Source: Rhopalosiphum padi
Taxonomy: Eukaryota; Arthropoda; Insecta; Hemiptera; Aphididae
Assembly: GCF_020882245.1 (NCBI RefSeq)
Contig: NC_083598.1
Span: 92,695,714 to 92,759,713, forward strand
Direction: 5' to 3'
DNA: 64,000 nucleotides
Shown here: positions 52,841 to 62,412 of the stretch, one piece after another
How the letters are laid out: each line of letters begins with the position of its first letter
Position numbering within the stretch: the stretch's first letter is position 1
Notes under the pieces: generated by a model
What the model was told of the DNA's origin: nothing
The model's input: the letters and a program-made list of their open reading frames with translations, nothing else
Database searches by the model: none
Made by a program: the position numbers and the translations under genes

Positions 52841-53160
52841 AATGTCTCGCCCAGCGTTGCATTTTTTCAATCGATTAACCAGCAATTATATTTATTATGT
52901 ATCATTCGTTAAAAATAATCGATTAAATAACGCACAGGACATAGCCCTACATTTAATTATAATATATTTATGACTGTCATGATATTAAAGAGGTAATATT
53001 GAGGTCGTTAATCGGGATAAAAACTATGCTATCTAGTATCTTATGATGGAGACCAAATAACACATATTGATCATAATTTCATCAAAATCGGTTGAGTAGT
53101 TTCGGATTGCATCGCGGACCTACCCGTCGGCCACCGTACACCAAATTTTTATAAATAAAG
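52841..53160. mobile_element. TE 3'-end-like relic
   Basis: Contains tgtctcgcccagcgttgca, and later aatttcatcaaaatcggttgagtagtttcgg followed by ataaataaagatatata. Phrases of this type (CGCCCxGCGTTGC, CATCAAAATCGGTTxAGxxGTTT) are common in the tails of widespread insect interspersed repeats, notably RTE-like LINE or Helitron ends. The family is uncertain and boundaries are approximate. Confidence 0.4.
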
Positions 53161-53169
53161 ATATATATG

Positions 53170-53324
53170 CAGGGGTGTTCCCATAGGGTATACTACATAT
53201 ACGATGTATACTCTCAAAATTTTTTTCAATATTATGGGTATACGCAGTATAGTCAGTATACTCATAATACATGCGTATTTGATGATATAGTATACTCTCA
53301 AAAAAATTGAAGGGAACACCACTG
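53170..53324. mobile_element. hAT-like MITE (155 bp)
   Basis: Left end CAGGGGTGTTCCC; reverse complement of right end CAGTGGTGTTCCC (12 of 13). Flanking 8-mers are tatatatg and tatatata (7 of 8). CAG-starting termini with an 8-bp duplication fit hAT elements. The interior repeats gtatactctcaaaa near both ends. The TA-rich flanks weaken the duplication evidence. Confidence 0.6.
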
Positions 53325-53351
53325 TATATATATGTATACAAACAGCCATAC

Positions 53352-53426
53352 AGGGTGTAACAGGACTATTTAAGAAATATAGTAACATTTTCAATGGAAG
53401 TTTGTTAAATAGTCTTGTTACACCTT
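53352..53426. mobile_element. tiny hairpin element with 22-bp arms
   Basis: agggtgtaacaggactatttaa (53352-53373) and ttaaatagtcttgttacacctt (53405-53426) are inverted repeats with two mismatches, separated by 31 bases. The CAGGGTGT-type start is typical of several MITEs. Confidence 0.6.
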
Positions 53427-53429
53427 ATA

Positions 53430-56400
53430 TAATAGACTGTATTGTGAATTATGAAATTGGATAAATTATAATAATTAAAAAAAAATTCTACTTACAATTA
53501 TATTATTTTCCATTAACTTCTTTAGGTATGTAACCAAATGTATAATTTATTATTAATAGTAATAGTATATCCTATAATATGTTATCATATAATTATATAG
53601 CATATTGGACATCCATTAATAAATAAATTAATAATTAGTACATAATGTCTTATGCTTAGTAAAATAATTAAGCATGGCTAATTTGTAAAATTAAATAGGT
53701 ATGCTTATAAAAAAAATCATTAATTCACCACCCATCAAATAAATAATTGTGTGTCCGTTTATGAACAATATTTTTTTTGACGACTTTCTAATTATATTAT
53801 TTTACTATTAAACGTATTATCCTAGCTTTTAAAATCGTAAAATGATTTGTATTATACAAATACAATCGTTTATTACACCCATATGACTATGAATAAGTTG
53901 CCTAGATAACTCGCGTGGTGATGGTGATTACCATATGTTGGAATATGTTATATTGTTATAGTCAGCATCGGAAACGGATTAATGCGTTTTTTGCCAGTGC
54001 CAATCGATCGCCGTATGGACAAAATTTTATTTCTCTAATCAAATTTCTTCTAGACAATCTGGTTATTTCGTGTTGTAGCGATGATTTGCTACGTGTCTAT
54101 GACATAAAATATATATTATATGACATAATATTATGAACACTGCTGCTCGCTGCTGCCCGTTATTATATTATTCTACGTTCGTTCATAATATATATTATAC
54201 TTATGCGCGTATAAGAACAATGTTATATAAATTATTATTGTGATGTGCGTGTGCAGCTGTATAAGGTTAGTTGTATTAGGTTAAGCCAACAATGGTGCAA
54301 ACCAGTTCGTTTTGTGATTACACTAATAATAAATACAGTTTATCGCTCAAGGTTCAATCCTACGGTTGTGGAGGACCAGTATCTATAATATATACAATAT
54401 ACATATCCGGCGCGGGGCGGAGGAACGCGTAAAAAATTAGTCGTTTGATAACGGAAAAAATCAATCTACTAAAAAGTTTAAATATTTATAATATATAAGT
54501 ATACATATTACACTGCAGTACATACTACATAAACAACATAATATATATCTACACGTGTATACTAGAGTTATATTATAATAATATCAACGTTTTTCACACG
54601 ATTAATAATAATAATAAATAAATAAAATCACAAAAACCTAAAGTTAATATTATATACAGACATACAGTATACACCATGTCAACAATCGTTAGGTAGGGGG
54701 AGACGAATTTCTCGTGTGAAATTTTCAGAATATGGTTATATTGATTAATGATTATATTCACATGTTTAAATGTATGTGTAATGTGTATATATATTTTTGC
54801 CTGTTATGATATACATATCATATTTATATTAAATTATTATATATTTATTTATGTAATATGTATATAGTATATACAATTATATATATTTATATTATTTGTA
54901 TTGTTGCGCTGCGGCGATTTATTTTCGAATCAATAATTTATTCCTATCTTCGTCGTATATAAAACGAAAAAATTTAATTTAAATCACATAATTGATAATT
55001 GATAAATTTTACATCAATATTTCGCAAAACGTTTGTTGGAATTTTATTTATTGGCTTAAACTTTTTTTCTATTTTCAACACATTAGAATATTAGATATTG
55101 GAATGCCTACTTGTTGCTATTGAATACGCGTGTATTTAAATATATGTTTATTATTTTATCCGTGTACAATAATTATTAATTAAATTAATCCGAACGATGT
55201 GTACTTAATAATTACCGTCGCCGCCTTGTTATCGACAGACCAACGTTGTCGTTATATATACTTAAACACAATCCGGCAACATTGCATAATAATTGTAAGT
55301 GAATGTGTGCGTATGTGAATGTGTCGGGCAAACACACACTACGCACGGTTAATATGTTGTTAAAAAAAAAAAATACAAAAAAGACTATTTCGATAACCCT
55401 GTTACAGCCGATCACGCAAAGGACTTTACCGTACGATATTATATAACATTTATTATATATAAATATATAATATATTCAGTTATATGCAGCTAAAAATTAT
55501 TAAATTAAAATCATATTTTGTGTGTTTGTAGTTTTGTACCGTATGTCCGTATTCTGTTTATCATTCTATCGATCCTCTACAGTAAATTGTTATAAATTTA
55601 TAATTTTAAATATTTTATAGTGTGAAATGATTTTCTTATTCATAATATCTATATAATAAGTACTTACATATTATGTGTATGTTATATAACATTCGTTAAC
55701 AAAAATTATAAATATACACACTTTGTTTTAGATAGATAATTTAATGTATTTGGATAATGATATTTCATATCAATTTTACAAAACAGAAAAAATAGCAATA
55801 TCGTTGTATAAATATATAAAAATATAATTTTATGACGAGAACATTGCTATTTAAACATTTTAAACAATAATACAATAATAACAATACAATAATAATGCAC
55901 ATACAATAATAATGTAGAATATTATACCTCATTATGATATTGAAACTGGTTCCCTGCGTATTTTGTGTCAAAATCATTATTTACTGCAAGAGACATTATC
56001 ATTGTACACATAATTGTTTAATCCTTTTAGATGGTACGCTTAGTGAAAATCTACAGTATTTTGACGGTGAAATATTGTACTTCTCGTGTATTGGTGGAAA
56101 ATGTGCGTCTAAAAATCAAAATGTTTAACGACCGGAAATCGCGAGAATTATAGTGTTATGTCCTTTGAGGCCTTGAGGGTCATAATAAATTATTTAATTA
56201 TTATAGTAGGTACAATGTATACAATAAATAACTAATGTACAAACACTACAAACACATTGATATTTATAACCCGCTATGTCATTCGATATGATTGTTAAGT
56301 TGTTTCGTTTAATTCTGGAGATCCTCAAAAACATATTTTGCTGCGTACATCGATTATAGAAAAATAATTATAGTACCCTTCTTTTGCTTCACAATACAAT

Positions 56401-57012
56401 TGGTGTTATAATAATATTATTGTTTCTATTTTTTATGGATGATCATAGCGAACACTAGTTCGGATGTCGCTCACATTATTACCGTCATGATCATAATAAT
56501 TTGTATAATAAAATATATGTATTATATATTATTGTGATATTTATAATATTAGACACATACAAACAATCATGTGGAACTGTGGGAGTAAATCTGTGAAAAA
56601 ATACGAATAACCTTTATATCAATAATAAACCACACAATATCAAATTAATAAGCACCCATCAAATAAAACGATTTTCTGAATACGACAAAATTAATTTAGT
56701 ACTTTGTATAAAAACCAATGATGGGTGCTCCAAAATTGTTGCAACTGTAGGGAAGCGTAATCAATGATGGGATTTTTAATTTATTATTATGAATTACATT
56801 TGACCAAGTATAACTACCTACTTCAACTTATATTGCAACAAGCATTACAACCAAATTACTCTAGATAATTTTATGAAAGTTGATATAAAAATCATTGCAA
56901 GAGCACAAAGAACAAAAATAATGACTATGATATTGTAGGAGAAAAATAAACTATTTCCAATAAGTTGGTTAGGTTACCATTGCGAAGATTATTATGATAC
57001 AAATATACAGTA
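53430..57012. other. spacer with weak exon-like or regulatory patches
   Basis: Mostly AT-rich. 54240-54430 is GC-richer (includes ccggcgcggggcggaggaacgcg at 54408-54430). 55200-55430 is moderately CpG-rich. At 56029 a pyrimidine-rich tract ending in AG precedes two open frames of 33 and 40 codons, neither recognised. A plus frame at 53915-54136 is also unrecognised. An 11-bp inverted repeat lies at 56651-56729. Confidence 0.5.
56651..56729. repeat. 11-bp perfect inverted repeat, possible micro-MITE
   Basis: agcacccatca at 56651-56661 and tgatgggtgct at 56719-56729, enclosing 57 bases. Confidence 0.5.
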
Positions 57013-57013
57013 T

Positions 57014-57022
57014 ATTATACAT
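57014..57022. other. 9-bp target-site duplication, left
   Basis: ATTATACAT, repeated exactly at 57831-57839. Confidence 0.8.
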
Positions 57023-57830
57023 GGTATGCGGACAATTAGTCCCCGCGAAAAAAGGTCGTATGCGCACAATTGGTTCCCGTCATAATTTTATACTCAGACA
57101 ATTATTACCCGGCTTAAAAGTTAAATACAAAATATATTTTTATCATTAAACGTTCTTTAAAATGTTTTTGCAATAATACAATACTTTTAGAATAACCTTG
57201 CATTCAATTTTTAAGCTTTGAAGCAATATAAAATTTAAACAAATTATGTATTTTTAATAACAAAATCTGAAGTATTTAATAATAAATTTAAAAATAATAT
57301 TAGAATTAAACTTCCAAATATTTAAAATTTTATTGAATTAATACAAATAATTAATTCAACAACAATGATATCGTTGACAAAAAATAATGATGATGTTGTT
57401 TTTTAAAAAAATTTTGAAACCTTTAAGCGACAAGGAAAAAAACATTGTTTCTAATTGTAAGAATTTTAATAATAACTTTTCAAAAGATGATCTTTTGAAT
57501 TATTTGTTTAGGCTTTCGAGATTTTCATAAATTGTCATTATTATGTTATACTTAAATTCTTTTTTATTCGACTATAATAATATTAATTATTAATTTATTA
57601 TTATATTATTATGATCATTTTTATTTTTTTTAAAACAAATAACTGTATATTCTAAAAGTATTATACTATTGAAAATACATTTTAAAGAATGTTTAATGAT
57701 AAAAAAATATTTTGTATTTAACTTTTAAGCCGGGGACTAATAATTGTCCGGGTGACCAGGTATAAAATTGTGACGGGGACCAATTGTGCGCATACGATAT
57801 TTTTTCGCGGGGATCAATTGTCCTAGATCC
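57023..57830. mobile_element. MULE-like non-autonomous element with ~170-190 bp TIRs (808 bp)
   Basis: Left arm 57023-57197 and reverse complement of right arm (57830 back to about 57640) align along their length: GGtatgcGGACAATTagTCCCCGCGAAAAAA ... cgtatgcgcacaattggt ... ggcttaaaagttaaatacaaaata ... tatcattaaac..tctttaaaatgt ... atacttttagaata. The right arm has an extra block of about 20 bp. Perfect 9-bp duplications (ATTATACAT) flank it. Long TIRs plus a 9-bp duplication are the hallmark of Mutator-like elements. Three acaatt motifs lie at 57032, 57066 and 57098, mirrored on the right by aattgt at 57742, 57782 and 57816. The centre has no coding frame. Confidence 0.85.
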
Positions 57831-57839
57831 ATTATACAT
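57831..57839. other. 9-bp target-site duplication, right
   Basis: ATTATACAT, identical to 57014-57022. Confidence 0.8.
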
Positions 57840-59555
57840 ATATTATTATTAATATTTTAACTGCAAAATATATTGTAATAAGTAATAACAATATGCCTAT
57901 ATATTATTAATAGCATTAGCCATTAGTATTATATAATTAAATATATTAAAAACTATAAAACATCATATTATTTTCATATTAGCGGAAACGATGTGTTCAT
58001 TAAATGTACCTTGTAAACAATTTTTTCAAATTAATATATAATAATAATAAAATTATTATTTGTTAAAATTTAAATAATATAATATTTTATAAATATAATA
58101 ATATATATTCTGTATAAAACCGTGAACGGCTATCGGTTCGATAACGTGCGTTTATTCTGTATGGTCTTATCGCTGCAACCGTTTTCCCGTTGCTGGTTAT
58201 CAGCTGTGTGCGCTGTGCTCATGCCTGCGACCTTTGATACGCGGACTGACCCGGTCCCATTTTAATAGGCGTTCCAGGCCGTAAGCACGATATGAATAAC
58301 ACGACCGAATATCATAAAACGTAGTCGAGTGTTATCAGAGAAATAAGAATAATTATTAACTAATCAAATACTCGGACAAATAATGATATTACTAACATAA
58401 TAACGACTAACCGATGATCATTTTTTTTTAAACTGAACGCGAATCTATGACGTGTCACCGTGTAAGTAGACAGTGATATTAATAGTCCTACCACGGTGTT
58501 TGTGTAAAAATATCTAAACAATGACTTGGTAGGTATACGTATAACGTGGGCAATAAGGCCTGAGGTCGGGGAGTCGGGGACCATATGGCCGCGGCATTCC
58601 GAAATTAACTTAGGATTTAAAATCTTTTAGTCTCGAAGGTCATCATTTGGAATCTAGAAAAAGACTATTAAAAAGAATAAATGCCCTAAGGTGGTAAGTG
58701 GCATATATATACTCTTTATACGTTTATATTGTTCTATATGTAACGGTTATAGACTATTATAGCTATAAATTAACTTTTTTGATAGTTTTTATTAATTTAT
58801 ACACAATATTGTAATGCAGCTCCAAAATACACATGGTTGTAGCCTGTAGGACATCCATAGAAAAATGTCTTTGTATAAAATGTAAATAGTATTTGTTACT
58901 ATAATATAAGTTGAAAAAAATCGCTTATCATTTATAAATAACATGATAATATATATACATTCATTTTTCAAAAAAATATTCGCAAAACTAATTGATTAAA
59001 AACAATTTCTGAGTTTCATGAACGCTGTATACCTACTACCTATATAATATAAAAATACATATTAGTAACGTCATAACACTATTTTAGTACCTAAATAACG
59101 CCAATGTACACACACTTACACTCAGACATTCACGCGTAGTAAGTAATAACTATATAAGAATACTGATATGTTGTACCTTGTACACATAACTATTATGAAT
59201 ACTTGAATACTTCAGCAACACAAGACATGTAGCAACTGTGTTTAAAACGTCATCATTATTGTATACAGAGACAACTAATCGAGTGGAAATAATCTTTTGA
59301 ATATAATTATAATTATAATTCAACTGAATATTTTATTTAAATATTTTATTTTTAAAATAAATTGACGACACTTGTGTTAACGACAATCCATTAATTTCAG
59401 ACCACTTTTTATATAGTTTAAATTCTTTAAATATAAATAAATAAATTCTATAAATGTAACATTTAAAATATGCGAGTTATTTTTATATATTTATTATTAT
59501 TATTATTATTATTACTAATGACAAGACGAAACGCTCCATTTGTAAATGCTAAGAC
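57840..59555. other. spacer with a GC-richer patch
   Basis: 58115-58290 and 58540-58620 are more GC-rich (ccgtgaacggctatcggttcg, gcctgcgacctttgatacgcggactgacccgg) and may be regulatory. The minus frame at 58360-58584 is unrecognised. (TTA)8 at 59491-59514. Confidence 0.5.
59491..59514. repeat. (TTA)8 microsatellite
   Basis: Eight perfect TTA units. Confidence 0.9.
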
Positions 59556-59797
59556 TACAAAAACTTTCCAAAGTGTGAAAAGTTTTATTTTTGATTTTTG
59601 ATTCTAGAAAATCATATTTTATTTCAACTCGTTGTGAAGGACGAGTTCAAAAATAGAGTATTTTCACTTTATATAATCAACAGAATATTCAATAAAATCC
59701 ACTCGTAAAACGTTTAATAAACTTTTAAAATATGAACTTTTCACCAATCTCAAATAAAAAATACATTCATCGCTCCGCTCAGATTCTAAAATACTGT
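59556..59797 (-). repeat. fragment of the CTGAACGGAG repeat family
   Basis: Ends aaatacattcatcgctccgctcagattctaaaatac, the family terminus in the orientation of the 39-40 kb copy. Left limit approximate. Confidence 0.5.
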
Positions 59798-61260
59798 ACT
59801 TTAACAAAATTATTTGAATATGGAATAATAATATCTAACAATATAGGTATTATAGATTATTTTATTATTATTTTTTTATAATATTAATATCCTATAATCG
59901 ATTTTCAATGAACATATTTTAGTTTAATATTAATTTATTGATAATTCATTGTAATAAATTTATAGATAATTTCGAATTAGGTTTTATTCATTAACCACGC
60001 TTTTATGATATATGTTTAATTTCAATTTATTATATTGCTATTTTAAAATTATTCAATAAAAAGTCACAGTAAAAGGGATTATAGAAATATATGTATATAT
60101 TATATATTATTATAAATACGTGTATGCGTGTTTATGTAAACTGTACGTCTATACCATTAAAAGAACTTAAATATTTCGTAATAAATTACAATAAATTATT
60201 AAAATTCTTGTATTTAATTATTTTATAATTTTCTCGGTTCTAAAAGTAATTAACTAATATATTCCTTCAAATACGTAACTTGCTAACTATAGAATATTAA
60301 AAATAATAAATTAAAATTGGTTATTTTATAATATTATGTATACAACAGTGTAGACAATTAATAGCTATGTTATAAGTTGTAATAAGTCAGAAAGTAAATG
60401 CTATGATCATGATTCATGACAAAACAATATCATATACTCAAGGTGTCCTTTAGATCATAATTGTATTTTAATCGAATTTAAAAGCATTTGTAACACACAT
60501 TGCTTAATGAATAGTGATTTAGATATACGAAATTCATTATTCACTATCACTATTTAGTATTCACTGTGTATAATAAATTGTTCTATTATACATATTATTT
60601 ACATTGAGTTTATATATTGGAAAACAACATGAATATTTCGTATAGACACTAACTGGTATAATGTTAACTATATAAATAGTTAACATTATAAATTCATTCA
60701 CTATACTTGGTAATTAATATACAAGAAGATCTAGAACCCATTATTGTTTAAGGGAGCAGTAGAATGTATTCTGAACGTGAAAAAGTGATCATAGAATATT
60801 CATAGATGTATATAAAAACTGAATATTAAATATTATACTTCAATACTTCAGTATAATTGAAATATTATGTAGCTTTTAAAATATCTAATAAAAATAATTA
60901 TTTTCAGACCAATCATCAAATAATTACCACAAAATACAGAATCCTTCGCTATAAATTACAACGAGAAAATTATAATCGTCTTTAAGAACCTCAAGAAATA
61001 ACGTGTAGATATAAAATAATGAACAGGGTCGTTTAAAAAAGGCCCACGCTTCTATGCACATAATTGTCTGTAGTATTAACTATATTATATTATCTTCAGT
61101 ACACGGATTTTTTTATAATAATAGAGCAAAAATATATGGAGAGCGCCACATGTTAGTTTATTATTTATATTTATTTTCAACGCATATTGTATAATATTAA
61201 CAATAATGTTGTGACCAATACGGCAATACACTAGACACGACTAATAATTGTACTTGATAT
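59798..61260. other. AT-rich spacer with a perfect palindrome
   Basis: Only the 15-bp hairpin at 60657-60690 stands out. No supported gene. Confidence 0.55.
60657..60690. repeat. perfect 15-bp inverted repeat, 4-base loop
   Basis: tataatgttaactat, loop ataa, atagttaacattata. AT-rich but fully paired; each arm contains GTTAAC. Confidence 0.8.
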
Positions 61261-61268
61261 ATTATTAT

Positions 61269-61807
61269 CGGGGTTGACAAAAACCCGGGCTTTATAGAAA
61301 TAACCCATCCGAAAAATTCAGAATTTTTTTTAATTAACATAGTTAATTAATTTTTGTTTGGATTATTCATGAAGTATTTACAGAAAAAGTAAATATAAAT
61401 TTAATTACTGCTAATACCTTATTAAAAATAAGATTGTTAACATTCCTATTGACCATTGATATGTAATTGTTTGCATTTTATACTTTTACTTGTACTTATA
61501 CCTTATTAAAAAAATAATTATTAATTTTTTTTTTAATTCAGTTTAATACTTTAATTGGAAAAATAAATTTTACCTGTAACATAAATTTTTCTGAAAATTA
61601 ACACAAGTTTAAAAAAAAATTAAAATTAATTTATCTTTTATTTAAAAAAGCAGACAGATTTTTATGGGTTTTTTTTCAAAATAATGAGTGGGTTTAACTC
61701 AAAAAAGCAATCTGGGTTTTATTATGGGTTTTTTTAAATATCAAATGGGTCTAACCCAGAAAAGCAGTCCGGGTTTTTTTGGGCTAGGATTATTCGTGCC
61801 AACCCTG
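61269..61807. mobile_element. hAT-like non-autonomous element (539 bp)
   Basis: Left end CGGGGTTGACAAAAACCCGGGC; reverse complement of right end CAGGGTTGGCACGAATAATCC. The first eight bases match except one, with a further CA shared. Flanking 8-mers are identical (ATTATTAT at 61261-61268 and 61808-61815). CAGGGTTGGCA-type ends with 8-bp duplications fit hAT elements. Near the right end gggttt and aacccagaaaagcag-type blocks repeat about every 60 bases. No transposase frame. The low complexity of the duplication tempers confidence. Confidence 0.65.
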
Positions 61808-61857
61808 ATTATTATACGAATTATATTATTAAATTGTTATTGTATTTTTTAATATAT

Positions 61858-62412
61858 AGAGGATGTCTTACGAGGATTTACCTATTACGATTATCTTTTA
61901 AAAAAATGGAGATATTCACAGGGACAAGGAATACAAGTAATTCATGTTTTAAATTAATGTAATGTTTTGGTAAAAAAGTTAAAAAAAAATTTTTTATTCA
62001 ATTATTTTTAAAATAATCGAAGATAGCCATTTTGTAGAGTTTAGTTTTTTTTTAGAATATCTTTGTATTATTATTATACGGACACGAGCCCGTGAACCAC
62101 AGGTTTCTATAATATTCAATAATTCACAATTTTTCTCGAAACTAGAAAAAATATTAAGGATCATGAGATTAATGAAAATAAAATGTTGAGACGTCAGTTT
62201 TCAAAAAAATAAACTTTACAAATTGGTTATCTTCGATTTCTTTTAAATATTTAAATAAAAATTATTTTTTATATTTTTTTACCATTACATTAAATTAAAT
62301 TAAAACATGTAATAGTCCTTTTCTCTGTGAGTTATGAAAAAAACAATATTGTGATATCTTCATTATTTTAGGAGATATTGCAATTGGTAACTCGTCGCGG
62401 GACACCTGTACA
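61858..62412. mobile_element. long foldback element
   Basis: The left half and the reverse complement of the right half share, in order, ggatgtc/ggtgtcc, cgaggattTACCtATTgCgAT / cgagtTACCaATTgCaAT, ttaaaa, catgttttaaattaatgtaatg / catgttttaatttaatttaatgtaatg, ggtaaaaaa, and atcgaagatagccattttgtagagttta / atcgaagataaccaatttgtaaagttta. The arms thus reach about 190-200 bp and nearly meet in the centre. No coding frame; no clear target duplication. Confidence 0.65.

Noticed and set aside
54345..54370. B-box-like ggttcaatcc near a GC-richer patch
   Set aside because: One base short of the tRNA B-box consensus and no cloverleaf upstream.
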